NCBI GenBank assembly: GCA_027257055.1
Contig: JAPVLO010000232.1
Span: 4,340,001-4,404,000 of the forward strand
Reading direction: 5' to 3'
DNA length: 64,000 nt
From: Cephalopachus bancanus
Lineage: Eukaryota; Chordata; Mammalia; Primates; Tarsiidae
In this document: one piece after another, positions 24,739 through 37,439 of the stretch
Layout of the letters: the number at the start of each line of letters is the position of its first letter
Position numbering within the stretch: the stretch's first letter is position 1
Notes under the pieces: generated by a model
The model's database searches: none
What the model was told of the DNA's origin: nothing
The model's input: the letters and a program-made list of their open reading frames with translations, nothing else
Made by a program: the position numbers and the translations under genes

Positions 24739-25083
<345 letters not shown>

Positions 25084-25098
25084 CTAATGTATTTGTTT

Positions 25099-25111
25099 GT
25101 GCGCGCACGCA

Positions 25112-25158
<47 letters not shown>
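25099..25158. repeat. (CA)n microsatellite with GC-alternating head
   Basis: GTGCGCGCACGCACGCGC followed by about 21 CA units: continuous alternating purine/pyrimidine DNA next to the Alu tail. Confidence 0.95.
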
Positions 25159-25159
<1 letters not shown>

Positions 25160-25160
<1 letters not shown>

Positions 25161-25790
25161 TCAACAGAGAAAAAGTCTGGACAGTGGCAAAAGCTACTTG
25201 AATCTTGCTTTAGCCAAGTCATCCCTGTCTTTGGAAGGATGAAGTAATGAAATGAGTTCTCTTGTTTGTCAAGAAGGTCTCTCTCAGCTGGAAAAACAGA
25301 TGCACGAACTCAAGCCCTGGTCCCCACAGCCCCAGGGGTGACCGGCTTTTCTCATAGCAGGAAGCCAAAGTGGACACATTTAAGATGACAGCAGCTCTCT
25401 CTCTCCGACTCTGGCAGAGGGACCCTGGATCATCGACGTATTTTCAATATGTGCATCGGGAGAAAGAGGCCAGAGCAGCCACATCTGGGCAGACCTTGGT
25501 CGCTTTTAGTGCCAGAATGAGAGGCAGTCTTTTCCTTGAAACAGCAAGAAGAGCCCTGGCCCTGGTAAACAGCAAAGCATAGACTACTCCTAGTGCACAC
25601 TCCACCCTACCTGTCTCCTTCCTGCGTAAGGACTTGTTAAGCCAGGAATAAGGAGTGATATCACATATGATCTTTTATCTCCAAAACTCAGTAAGCCAAA
25701 TCACAGTGAATGAAATCCCACAGGATGGCTTGCCATGAAAACTCACTACCTCAGGGCTGCCTAATACAAGCAGAAAGCAGGCATGTGTAA
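25160..25790. other. Gene-free stretch
   Basis: Contains a 70-codon open frame (25370-25582) with no recognised motif. Nothing else supportable. Confidence 0.5.
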
Positions 25791-25794
25791 TGTC

Positions 25795-26020
25795 AACCTC
25801 TCTAGTGGTCACATTTAGAAAGAGAAAAACAAGTGAAATTAATTTTAATAACATCTTATTTAATCCAGTATCTCTAAAATATTACCATTTCAATATGAAA
25901 TCAATATTTTAAAATTATCAAAGTACTGTATGTATTTTTCGGGGTATGAAGTCCTCAAAAACCCAGTATATATTTTACACTTGAAGCACATCTCAATTTT
26001 AAGTGTTGGACGGCCCCACA
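25795..26020. repeat. Old DNA-transposon-like AT-rich repeat
   Basis: AAGTGAAATTAATTTTAATAAC, then ATTTAATCCAGTATCTCTAA and TATATTTTACACTTGAAGCA resemble a widespread hAT-type non-autonomous element. Called from pattern memory only. Confidence 0.45.
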
Positions 26021-26526
26021 CGGCTGGTGACCACCTTCCTGGAAAGGGCAGCACCTCTCCTCTGAACAGGAGCCTTCAGCTGAGGTATTTATACATATTG
26101 GTTCTCTAGTTATGGGATCCTACCTCATTTTCGGAATGGGTAATCTTTCTCTGCTTCTGACAATAATTGAAAAAGAAAACCTTAGCAAAGACCACTTTAA
26201 CAGTTTATTTGAGCAAATTCATGAATTGGACAACACTCTGAGCCAGGAAAGGTGCTGGGCGTCCACAGCTGCAGCAGCCGGGTTGCCATGGACGCAAGAC
26301 AAAGAGAACACACTCCACTGGAGAGAGCGGGAAGATGCTGGCTAGAGGTGACTGGCAACTTCTGATGGGTGTCGCCCCAAGTGCTGCTTGACTCCGCATG
26401 CTGGAGTCTCAGCAGCCTGACAACCCACACACCCAGATTTTTTTAACACTACAGAATTTTTGACCAATTAAATTGCTGGAGATTTCTTCAGAATAACAAG
26501 ATATTTTGTTCTGATGGGGTTCATAC

Positions 26527-26750
26527 TACCCCAAAATATGGCACTTTGGCCATATTGAATGTTTTAGGCCAAGGGGATTTGAGAAACCGCGGAAGCAGGA
26601 AGTCACTCTCTGACTTTCTCCCAGTTTTCTCCCAAGAAGCCGGTCATGCACCCTAGGGATTTTCTTCCCCCTTAAGCAGGTCAAGAGACCCTCATTTGAG
26701 ATACCCTCCCAACACCTGGAGGAAAAGAATATCCTAGCCTTAGAGATGGT
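26527..26750 (+). repeat. LTR fragment, + strand
   Basis: CCCCAAAATATGGCACTTTGG, TTTTAGGCCAAGGGGATTTG, then AAACCGCGGAAGC. The same blocks occur in reverse orientation at 37440-37935 (CCCAAAATACGGCATCTTGG when read on the minus strand), so both are copies of one LTR family. Confidence 0.65.
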
Positions 26751-26754
26751 GGGA

Positions 26755-27035
26755 AACCCACTATATCTTTCAAGAGGGTGAGACACCCCCTCTATCTCCT
26801 GATAGGGTGAGACACCCACTGCATTTCCTGTTTGATAGGGTGAGACACCCACTGCATTTCTGTTAGGATGAAACACCCACTCTCCCTCTTGGTAGGGTGA
26901 AACACCTGCATCTCCTGTTAGGGTGAGACACCCACTCTCCCTCTTGGTAGGGTGAGACACCTGCATCTCCTGTTAGGGTGAGACACCCGCGCTCCCTGTT
27001 GGTAGGGTGAGACAGCTGCATCTCCTGATGGGGTG
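26755..27035. repeat. Minisatellite within the LTR, about 9-10 units of 26-33 bp
   Basis: GGGTGAGACACC-type unit starts lie at 26776, 26805, 26838, 26867, 26895, 26921, 26950, 26976, 27005 and 27031. The last six alternate 26 and 29 bp, giving a 55-bp higher-order unit. The repeated minus-strand frames over it (26526-26966, 26918-27166) are artefacts of the repetition. Confidence 0.88.
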
Positions 27036-27259
27036 GTCTGGGCAGGGCAGCCTATCCAGACATGGAGGCTGAGCCAGGTCCACACTCGACCCTGGAAAGC
27101 CTCAGCTCCGCCTCTTACATTCTTGTTCCAACAGCTAAGGCTGAGGGCTGGGACTTTGCCTGACATCTTGGGGTTGGCCCTTCTTTATACCCAGCCTACA
27201 AGACCCCAGGAAATACCCACCTTATGAAAGGAAATAGCATGGCATTAATAACAATAATA

Positions 27260-27510
27260 GGCTGAAGTAAGAGGATTGCCTGAGACCCGGGTTAGAGACC
27301 AGCTCAGACAACTTGGCGAGACCTCATCTCTACGATAAATCAAAAACTTAGCAGGGATTGGTAGCGCACGCCTGTAGCTCTGGCTGCATGGAAGGCTGAG
27401 GCGGAAGGATTGCCTAAGCCCAGCAGTTCGACGCTGGGGTGGCCGTGAGCATGCCACTGCTCTCCAGCCTGGGCAATGGAGTGAGACTCCAACTCAAAAA
27501 AGAGAAAAAT
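27260..27510 (+). mobile_element. 5'-truncated Alu, + strand, with target site duplication
   Basis: Begins GGCTGAAGTAAGAGGATTGC without the Alu head. Flanked by a perfect 13-bp duplication AATAACAATAATA at 27247-27259 and 27511-27523. The truncation therefore happened at insertion. Confidence 0.92.
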
Positions 27511-27703
27511 AATAACAATAATATGTTTTTAAAAGTGAAGGGAGGACCCAAGACGGCCACTGGGGAATGTCTGACCTGGGTCTCTCTCTCTGAATGGAAC
27601 AGAGAAAAGAGAACCAGCCACTGGCAAACTCAGGTGGCTTGAACAACTTTGGCTGGGAGAGTTACTCTGCATCCTACAGAGGACTATTTAAAAACACTGG
27701 GAC

Positions 27704-28004
27704 AGCCGGGATCGGTGGCTCAGCCCATAATCCCGCGCCTTTGGGAGGCTGAGGTGAGTGGATTGCCTGAGCCTACGGGTTCGAGACCCGCCTGGGTAGG
27801 CAAGACCTCATCTCTACAATAAATCAAAAAATCAGCTGGGCATGGTAGTGCGTGCCTGTAATTCCGGCTACTCGGAAGGCTGAGGCGGAAGGATCACCGG
27901 AGCCCAGCAGGTCGAGGCTGCAGTGGCTGGGAACGGCCACTGCACTCCAGTCTGGGCGACAGAGTGAGACTCCAACTCAAAAAAACAAACAAACAAACAA
28001 AAAT
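27704..28004 (+). mobile_element. Alu, + strand, in the L1 5' UTR
   Basis: Lineage-type Alu ending in an (AAAC)n tail. Flanked by AAAAACACTGGGAC (27690-27703) and AAAAACGCTGGGAC (28005-28018), a 14-bp duplication with one mismatch. Confidence 0.93.
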
Positions 28005-30974
28005 AAAAACGCTGGGACTAGGGAGGAGAGAATCTAGATGCTCGACATTGGAGTCATGGCCCCCATCCCCACTGTGTGCCAGGCTTGCATGGGACCTACA
28101 GCCCTGCCTTGTGAACACAAGGAAGTGAGTGCTCCTGACACAGTCTGGGTCCTTTACCTCCTCCCAGTCATGCACGGGTCTTTGATCCCTGTGGGAAGAG
28201 ACATGATTGGGGCACAGTGGTGTGTGGCTGGAGCCAATTTGAGCTGGGAACACAACCGTGTTCTGAGCGCCTGCAACAGTCAGCCCCTGATTGCATACTC
28301 CACGTGGAGCTGAGAACACACACTCTCAGTGCCTGCACCAGTCGGCACACTCGCAGCCCGTGGTGCTTGGCAGCTGGCTTCTAGGCCAGGAAAGCTCACC
28401 TCTCAGTCACACTCACTCAGTGCCCCCTCTCAGGTCTGGTGACTCGCCTCTCCCTCTAGACCAGGAAGGCTTTCCTGCCAGCTTCATGTGCCCAAAGGGC
28501 AGGTCCCTCTGTGACAGGGAATCTGCTGTTTTTCAAGTGCTGAGCACAGACTTGGACAGGAAAGGGGGAGACATGAGAGGTACCTGGAGGTTTTGTTTCG
28601 TGGTGGGAATGTTTCTGGGCTACAAATGGCAAACAGTTGCGGCGGGGCGGGAGCAGGGTAAGACATCCCGCACCCAGTGCCTGTATCGAGCTCCCAATGA
28701 GAGTAAGAAAGCAGTCTGGTGGTCTGACTACAGGAAAAACTGCAACAGAAAATTGCTTTGAGTGTGGCGCATTGCCCAGCAAGAGTGGTACAGCAAAAGT
28801 GAATACCTGCCCCCCAACCCCGCCGTGAACTATTCTGAATGACAAAAAATGCCCCGGGATAGCAAGACCTTATCTAGCTAGAAAACAACAAAACTAAACA
28901 ATAATAAGAGAAAAGTTGCTCTCCACAGATGAGGAAGAACCTGCCAAAAAACACTGGCAATCCTCAAAGCCTTAAAGAGTCATCACCTGAAAGTGTAGCT
29001 ATCAGCCCCCAACAATGGCAGTCACCCAGAGTGACCTGTCCCTGATGACAGATGCAGAATTCAGGTTTTGGATGGCTGAAAATGAATAAGGAACACCACA
29101 AGGAATTAGAAGCAAAACTTACCCAAGTTATGCAGGAAGTAAAAGCTGAGTTGACCAACATTAGAAAGGTTCATTCTGAAATCCTGGAAATGAAGAATTC
29201 CTTCCTGGATTTCAAAGGACAATAACAGACATAGGGAGTAGAGTCAATCAGACAGAGGAAAGAATTTCAGGGCTTGAAGAAAAGACTCAAAAAGAATGAG
29301 CTGAGTCTACAAAAGGTGTGAGATTATGTCCAGGAGCCAAATCTATGGTTATTGTTATCCCCCAAACAGAAGGGGAAACTGAGAATACCCTGAAACAAGC
29401 CTTCCATGAGGTCATCCAAGAGATTTTTCCCATATTTTGCTGGAGAGGTGACCATCCAAATGCAAGAAATTCAGAGAGCTCCTGTAATATATTACATGAG
29501 AAGTTCATTCTCAAGACACATAGGTAATCTACTTCCACAAAGTAAGCATAAAAGAAAAAATCCTAAAGTCAGCTAGAGAGAAAGGTCAGACCATCTTCCA
29601 GGGAAGATCCATCAGAATTGCAGCAGACTTCTTAGCAGAAATCCTATAAGCTGTAAGAAACTGGGGTCCCATCTTTAATATTCTCAAAGACAAGCAATTC
29701 CAGTCAAGAATTTCCTACCCATCAAGTTTAGCTTCATTAGTGACAGAGAATTAAAATCCTTCCCAGACATTCAATCCCTAAGACAATATGCCGCCTCCAG
29801 ACCATCCTTCCAGGAGATGACTTAAGAAGGTTTTGAATACAGAAACAAAAAAGAAGAGTTACAGCCACCACAAAAGCACAGGCAAGCACAGAGATAACAG
29901 AGCGAACAGATCATTCACAAAATTAAAAATATATGTATGCATATATTATAAAATAAAAAGGAAGCAAAGCAACTCCTTAAGAGCCTTATGACACAGACAA
30001 ACTCTCACATATCAATAATTAACTTGAACATGAATGGACTGAATATGCCACTAAAGAGGCATAGAGTAGCAAGCAGGATAATGAAACATGATCCAACATC
30101 TGCTGAAACCCATCTCACAGCAAAAATAACCCACAGGCTCAAAGTAAAAGGCTGGAAAATGACCTTTCAGGCAAATGGAAAACAAGAGCAGTGGTTTATT
30201 CTGATATCAGACAAAACAGACTTCAAACCAATAAAAGTTAAAAGGGACATGAAAGAACACTACATAATGACAAAAGGCTCAGTCCACCAGCAAGAAATAT
30301 TCATCTTAAACATACAAGCATCCAACACAGGAGCACCTGATCTTATAAAACAATTGCTAAGTAAACTAAGAGAGGACACAGACACATGATCATAGTTGAA
30401 TCCAGCACCCCGCTAACAGCTCTAGATACATCATCAAGGCGAAAAACCAATAAGGAGATTCAGAACCTTAACTTGACACTTGACCAAATGGATTTAATAG
30501 ACATCTACAGAACACTCTACCCAACAACTACAGAGTATACATTCTACTCATCAGCACGTGGAACATACTCCCCGACTGATCACATTCTTGAGCATACATC
30601 CATCATGAACAAATTCTAAAAAGTTGAAATAATACCAAGCATCTTCTCAGATCACAGTGGAATAAAAATAAATATCACCACCAACAAGATCCCCCAGAAC
30701 ACACAAAGATATGAACACTATACAATATGCTGCTGAATAGCTATTGGGTCAACACATAAATCAAGACAGAAATAAAAAGATTCCTGGAAACAAACAAAAA
30801 CAAAGATACATCTTATCAGAATCTCTGGGGTGCCATGAAATCAGTGATGAGAGGGAAATCCATAGCATTGCACATGCATATCAAGAAAATAGATTACAAC
30901 TAAACAGCCTAATGTCATGCCTAAGGAAGGTGGAAAGGCAAGAACATTTCAATCTTAATTTCATTAGAAAAATC

Positions 30975-31218
30975 AGCCGGGTTTGGTGGCTTAGCCTGTA
31001 ATCCCAGCACTTTGGGAAGCCGAGGCAAGAGGATTGCCTGAGCCCACAGGTTCAAGACCCACCCAGGCAACTTGCCGAGACCTCGTCTCTACAATAAATA
31101 AAAAATCAGCTGGGCGTGGTAGCGTGTGCCTGTAGTTCCAGCTACTTAGAAGGTAGAGGTGGAAGGAGGGCAGGAGCCCAGCAGGTCAAGGCTGCGGTGG
31201 CCAGGATCTCCAACTCAA
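30975..31218 (+). mobile_element. Alu with deletion, + strand, in L1 ORF2
   Basis: Starts AGCCGGGTTTGGTGGCTTAG. The last part of the right arm is missing: sequence jumps from GGTGGCCAGGATC to TCCAACTC. A purine-only (GAAA/GGAA) tract follows to about 31262. Confidence 0.88.
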
Positions 31219-34200
31219 AAAAGAAAGAAAGAAAGAACGAAAGGGAGGAAGGAAGAAAGATAGATCTAGATTTCTAAGACAAACTTACAACTGCAGGATC
31301 TAGAAGACGAAAGTATCATAGAAAGGATCAACAAAACAAAAAAGCTGGAATTTGAGAGGATAAATAAGATTGACAGACCCTCTGGCCAGATTGATTAAAA
31401 AAAGTCCAAATAAGATGATATCACAACTCACCCTGAAGAAATTAAAAAGCTTATCAGAGGTAACTATGAACATCTGTATGCAAATAAACTAGAAAACCTA
31501 GAGGAAATTGAGGATTTTCTGGCATCATAGAACCTCTCAAATTTGAAACAAGAAGAAATTGAAATTGGAACCCTAAATATACCAATAACAATCCAAGAAA
31601 TCGACTCAGTTATAGAAACCTCTCCACCAAAATAAAGCCCTGGACCATATGCCTTCTCAGTTGAATTCTAAAAGACATAAAAAGAAGAAAGTCAAAGTAA
31701 TCTTATTGAAAGCATTCCAGGCAAAGGAGAAGGAAGGAATTCTTCCTAGCTCATGTTATGAGGCTAATATCACACTGATATCCAAAACTGGCAAAGACCC
31801 AACAAGGAAAGAGAATTACAGGCCAATTTCCCTGATAGATGCAAAAATTCTCAACAAAATTCTAGCCAATCGGATCTAACAATACATTTTAAGGATCATC
31901 CACCATGACCAAGTGGGCTTCATTCCTGGGATGCAAGCCTGGTTCAACATTCACAAGACCATAAACACAATTAAGCACATTAAAAGATGTAAAACCAAGA
32001 ACCACATGATTATCTCAATAGACACAGAAAAAGCATTAGACAAAATCTAGCATCCCTTCCTGATAAAAGCCCTTGGACACTTAGGCACGGAGGGAACATT
32101 TCTCAAAACAGTAAGACCCATCTATGACAAACCCAAACCCAAAGCAACATTGTGCTTTATGGGCAGAAGCTGAAGCATTCCCCTTAAGAACTGGAATGAG
32201 TCAATGATGCTCACTCCTGCCATTCCTATTCAACACAGTACTAGCAGTTCTAACCAGAACGATCAGGCAAGAGAAGGAAATCAGGGACATCTAAAGAGGA
32301 AAAGAGGAAGTTAAGCTATCCCTCTTTGCAGATGATATGATTCTATACCTAGAAAACCAAGTGAGTTGGTAAAAAAGAAAAAAAAACCTCTTTGCACTGA
32401 TAAACTACTTTGGCAAAATCTTGGGTTACAAAATCAATGTGCAAGACAGTTGCATTTATATATACCAACAACAAGCAGGCTGAGAACCAAATAAAAAAAA
32501 AACAATCCTATTCACAGTAGCCACACACACAAATAACCAGAGAAGTGAAAGATCTTTTCAATGAGAACTATAAAACACTGTTCAAAGAAATAAAGGATGA
32601 ACAGACAAATGGAAAAACATGCCATGCTCACATATTGGAAGAATCAATATTGTCAAGATGTCCATCCTACTGAAGGAAGTCTAAGATTCAATGCAATACT
32701 CATCAAATTGTCAACATCACTTTTCACAGGCACAGAAATGACATATAGAAATTCATATGGAAGAACAAAAAAGCACAAATAGCCAAAGTAATCCTTAGCA
32801 AAAGGATCAACACTGGAGGTATCGCACTTTAAACTTTATTACAAGGCTGCAGTAACCAAGCAGCATGGTATTGGTACAGGAATAGGCACATGGACCAATG
32901 GAACAGGATAGTGGTCCAGAAATAAAAACATGCCCCTCAACAAATGCATCTTCAACAAAGCCATCAATAACAAGCATTGGGGAAAGGAAACCATATTTAG
33001 CAAATAGTGCTGGGAAAACTGGCTGGCCACATGCGGAAGGATGAAACTAGACCCCCTACCTATCACCATATACAAAAATCAACTCAAAATGGATCAAGAA
33101 CCTAAATGTAAAACCTCAAACTATAAGAATCTTAGAAGAAAACGTAGGAAACACCCTTCCACACATCAGAGTAGACAATGAATTCATGACCAAGTACCCA
33201 AAAGCAAATACAACAAAAGCTAAGATAGACAGGTGGGACCTCACCAAACTGAAAAGCTTTTGCACAGCAAAAGAAACCATCAAAAGAGCAAAGGGACAAC
33301 CCATGGAAAGAGAAGAAACATTTGCAAGCTATGCCTCTGATAAAGGCCTATCATCCAGGATCTACAAGGAACTCAAACAAATTGACAGAAAGAAAACCAA
33401 ACAACCCCCCTGAAAAGTGAGCAAAGGACATGAACAGAGGGGTTACATCTAAGGATGGCATGCAAGCAGCCAACAGATACATGAAAAAAATGCTCATCCT
33501 CCCAATCATCAGAGAAGTGCAAATCAAAACTACAGTTATATACCACCTAGCTCTGGTAGGATGGTCATCATTAACAAGTCAAAAAACAACAGGTGCTGGT
33601 GTGGGTGCGGAGAAAAGGGAATGCTGCTTCACTGTTGGTGGGAGTGCAAGCTAGTCAACCTCTATGGAAAACAGCGTGGTGATTTCTCAAAGAATTAAAA
33701 ATTGAGTTTCCATATGATCCAGCAGTCCGTCTCTTGGGAATATACCCAGAGAAACATAAATCGCTTTACAGAAAAGACACCTGTACATGCATGTTTATTG
33801 CCCCACTATTCACAACAGCAAAAACATGGAACCATCCCAGATGCCCACTGAAAGGGGACTGGATAGAGAAAATATGGTACATACACATGATGGAATATTA
33901 TGCAGCCATAAAGAACAAAATCATGGCCTTCACAGCAACTCAAAGCAGGTAGAGACCATCAGACTAAGTGAACTACACGAAACAAAGAACCAAATGCCAC
34001 GTGTTCTCACTCATAAGCGGACCCTGAACACCCATCACATGAGCACAAGGGTGGAGTCAGCAGTCTCTAGATACTGCTAGGGGAGGGAGGGAGGGGGCAT
34101 GTGGCAACACACTGGGTATCTGGCCCACTACTAGCGGGAGAGAGGGCCCGCTAGAAGCCCACACTTCACCTGCACACAGTCTACTTAGGTAGCAAACCCA

Positions 34201-34910
34201 TAACTAAAATAAAATAAAATAAAAAAGAAAATATCACTTCTAATACTCTTTATCTCCTATCACCAGACTGAGAATGGAGAAGTCATCAAAAAAGCAACCT
34301 ATTTGAGCCTAACTCTCAGTCTGTAAATTTGCTTCAGCTAGTAGCAAGAATTAGACCCTCTGAAAATAACGTTTTTTAAAAGTGGCTGAAGGCTCCCCTC
34401 TGGCGAGAGGGGCAGCAGTGCAGGAAGAGCAAAGGGTGAGGTGGGCGCCAGTGGGGGCCGGGGCCAGTGGGGTCCCACGGCGGATCTGCACGGGGGTGAA
34501 GGTGGTGATGCTGACGCCTGCCCCGCCCCATCCCTCCTGCCCCTCTCCCTCGCCCGCCTGCCCTCTCCGCCTCCGCTGCTCAGAAATGAGGCGCTGGCCT
34601 GTCCCTTCTGCTTGCTGTCCTTTCCCTGCTCTACTTGCCTTTGAGAGTTTTGCTGACCCAGGGCAGAGACTTCTCCTGGCTCAGGTGTCCATCCAGCTCC
34701 GAGCTTATCACAGTCGGTGCTCTGTGCCTCAGAGGCAGTTACTGAATTTAATGACAGACATCTGGGGCTCCCTGTGAGTTTAAGGTTGTAAAAGGGTTAA
34801 GAGTAAAAAGAACACAGAGAATGTTGAGAAACTCATTTACGTTTGAAAGAGAGGAATGGTAGGAGGATTCCGGGAGGGACAGAATTGGTCTCAAAGGGGT
34901 GACAGGCTTA

Positions 34911-35065
34911 GACCCCTGGGGGACCCTGGTATCATCTCTTTGGGGGCTCAGACCCTGGAGAGCCCTGACATCATCTTAGTGGGGTGCTCAAATCCTGAAG
35001 AGCCTTGGCATCATCTCCTCAAGAGGCTCAGACCCCAGGGAACTCCGGCATCATCTCATCACCAC
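34911..35065. repeat. 40-bp tandem repeat, four copies
   Basis: Units start at 34911, 34951, 34991 and 35031, each like GACCCTGGAGAGCCCTGACA followed by TCATCT and ending GGCTCA. Spacing is 40, 40, 40. It gives a repetitive open frame (34856-35272) that I do not regard as a gene. Confidence 0.88.
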
Positions 35066-35339
35066 ATCACAGACCCTGAGTGGAAGGTTGCCCTTACTTG
35101 CAGATGCCTGTTTGCTGCTATAAGGAATGTGGGGAGAGAAGCTTCCTTTACCTTCCTGTGTAACCACTCTGCATTTCACAAAGAAAGTGTTCCACATTAC
35201 AAAAAAAATGAAGTTATTAACTGCTCCAGATTCTACTTTAATAGAGGCAAAGTAGCTCAAGTGACCAGTTAATCACTGGAAGCATCTGAAGACATGTATT
35301 CTGTGGCATGCACAGAATGTGGTGGAAGGAGCTGGGAGA

Positions 35340-35530
35340 AACCTGGGATTGCACTTTTTGTTGCACCACCAAGCCACCAAGTAGCTTAGTGCTCTTAGGG
35401 GAGTCACCTAATTTCCTAAACTATGTGTGTTTGTCTGCCAAATGAAGATAATAACTCCCCCTTGTGAATATTAAGAAACATAAAATATGTAAAGAGCTCA
35501 GCATAGTGTCTGGAATACAGCAGGTGCCCT
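35340..35530 (+). repeat. MIR SINE
   Basis: GGGGAGTCACCTAATTTCCT, CTGCCAAATGAAGATAATAA and AGCTCAGCATAGTGTCTGGA: the core and tail of an old MIR element. Confidence 0.65.
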
Positions 35531-37439
35531 TGCTGTGAAATCCCTTTTTCCATCTGTGTTCAAAATGGTGGCAGTTCCCGAGGGCCAGCTGCTTATCAGT
35601 TTGTTAGTGGGTTGACATCCTAGATGTGTTTTCAGGGGAAAAGCACTCAATAATTTACAGCTCGACCGCGTCCACGGAAGAAACAGGTAGAAAGAGATAT
35701 TTTTCAAATACTGAAGAACGGAGACACCTCGAGCGAGTCTAGTCAGTTAGGGGACTCAGAAAAGGCGGGCACTGGCATGTTCTCTCTTGGCACTAGGGCA
35801 TGGTGCTCCACTGGCCTAACTAGCCTGTGCTGGTGAGAATTATTGAGCTCAAAAGGGCACAGCCAGCCACTGTATCTGCAGCTTTGCAGGGGCACCTGAC
35901 ACAGCACCACCATGAGCATCCATCACGTGGTGGTCCAACACCCAGCCATCTTCATGAGTCATCGGGACACAGTACTCCCCTGACTAGAACTTGGGTTAAC
36001 ACAGGCACCTTTTCTTATTTCTTTTGTCTACTAAGGGAACTTCCAGGAATCTAGAAGCCTCTGTTTGGTATGTGAATTACAAAGAAGACTGATATTTTCC
36101 CCCTAAAATGTGACCCCTTTTAGTGCTGTGATGAGGTTACAGGATGCTCATTTCCTCGTGTCTAAGTGACCCTTTGAGGAGCCATTAGCAAGGCCCAGCA
36201 GGGCTGAGGCTCTGGCCCACGGGTCATCACTCAGGGGCTGCCATCTTGCTAAGTCATCCTTTGTGATGTCCACCTCTCCAGGTAGTGCTCTTTCCAATGG
36301 TTGTTCTTTGAGAGTGAGTTCTTGTTCCTCTTTCCTGGTACAGTGACTCCAAACTTATGAAATTGTCTTTCTTCCATCTGCTGCTTTTCCCAGGAGCTGT
36401 GTGTTTATCAGACTTGCTTTGAGAAGAATGTCTAAAGTTCTAATGGCCGTTGCCAAAAGCTGCCAAGCTTTGTAAAGTATTTTCAGATGGTTTACTCTGA
36501 TCAAATGTGAGTGCCCAGGCCTGGGACACAGCCCCAAGAAGTCTCAGGAGCATACGTCCGGGGTGGTTGAATTGCAATTTGGTAATATACATTCCAGGAA
36601 GGCAGAAGTTACCAAAAAGCATCAATAATATGTGAGATTTTCATTTGTTCAGCCCAGGAAGGCAGAACATTTCCAAATGGGAGCTTTCCATCCATAGGTG
36701 GAGTCAAAGATTTCTTGACTGGCAATTTGTTCTAACTAAGGGATTTTGGAAGTATAGGAGACATCTTGTAGAGATAAGGGGTGACAAAACTCCAAGTTTC
36801 TTGATATGTAGATGAAGTCCTATACAGGGCAGACTTTGGAGAGGATAGATCAGGGTGTCACAGTGTCCCTGGAGTTTGGGAATCCCCAAGAGATGGCTTT
36901 GCAGGGCTATAAAATACTTTTATCTCCTTCCTGAGTACAGAGGGTAATAGAGTGATAAAGCCCAGTCTGATGAGCCCTTAGCAGGCAGTGCCTCCCCAGC
37001 CTCTAAGTGAGGAATTAGGAAAAGAGAAAAAGGCCAGGGTTCAATCCTCACAGCCTTGAGTTTTAGCATGGTGGCTTCATCCCTGTTTTGGACTTCCACA
37101 AAGTGCTCATTCTGTGAAATGGCCTCGTCTTAGACGTCTCAGTGTATGAATGGCTGAGCTCAGAATTGTAGCTTTGATAGTCTGGAGCTTAGATTCTGCA
37201 GCTTGTCACATAGCTGAAACGCCTGTGCTCTTTTGTCCTCAATTAGTACATTAGTGGGCTATCTTAGCCATGAACTGTATTCAGTTTCTGAATTTATTGT
37301 TTGAAATCCGGAATGAGGTGATAGCCCTGATGATGGGTGCGAGTGGGGAGGGAGGGCAGGGAGAGAAGACAGAATCATCCTGCAAACCCAAGTCCAGCGC
37401 CCTGTAGGAGAGGGAAAATATCCTTTCCAACTACCCATC

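Larger units (their letters stand above)
27540..34230 (+). mobile_element. Near full-length L1 LINE, + strand, broken
   Basis: Starts GGGAGGACCCAAGACGGCCA, a standard L1 5' end with a YY1-like CAAGACGGCC. Then a 5' UTR of more than 1 kb (interrupted by an Alu at 27704-28004), ORF1 remnants (about 28930-29830), ORF2 remnants (about 30010-33985) and a G-rich 3' UTR (GGGGAGGGAGGGAGGGGGCA at about 34079) ending in an AATAAAATAAAATAAAATAA tail near 34230. Without the two Alus it is about 6.1 kb, the expected full length. ORF2 keeps the FADD catalytic box (32325-32336), but both ORFs have many stops and frameshifts, so it is inactive. Confidence 0.88.
34231..37435. other. Mostly single-copy stretch
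   Basis: No gene recognised. A 131-codon frame at 34382-34777 is Pro/Cys rich with no domain I know. A 40-bp tandem repeat lies at 34911-35065 and a MIR near 35340-35530. No EXOC4 exon could be recognised. Confidence 0.5.

Noticed and set aside
26526..27166. Repetitive minus-strand frames that look like a repeat protein
   Set aside because: They are the translation of a minisatellite inside an LTR, not a conserved protein.
27780..27792. tRNA-like B box (GGTTCGAGACC) in several places
   Set aside because: These are internal polymerase III boxes of Alu elements. No cloverleaf was seen.
29988..34080. Consecutive + strand frames that could be read as genes
   Set aside because: They are pieces of the broken L1 ORF2 and match L1 reverse-transcriptase and C-terminal segments.
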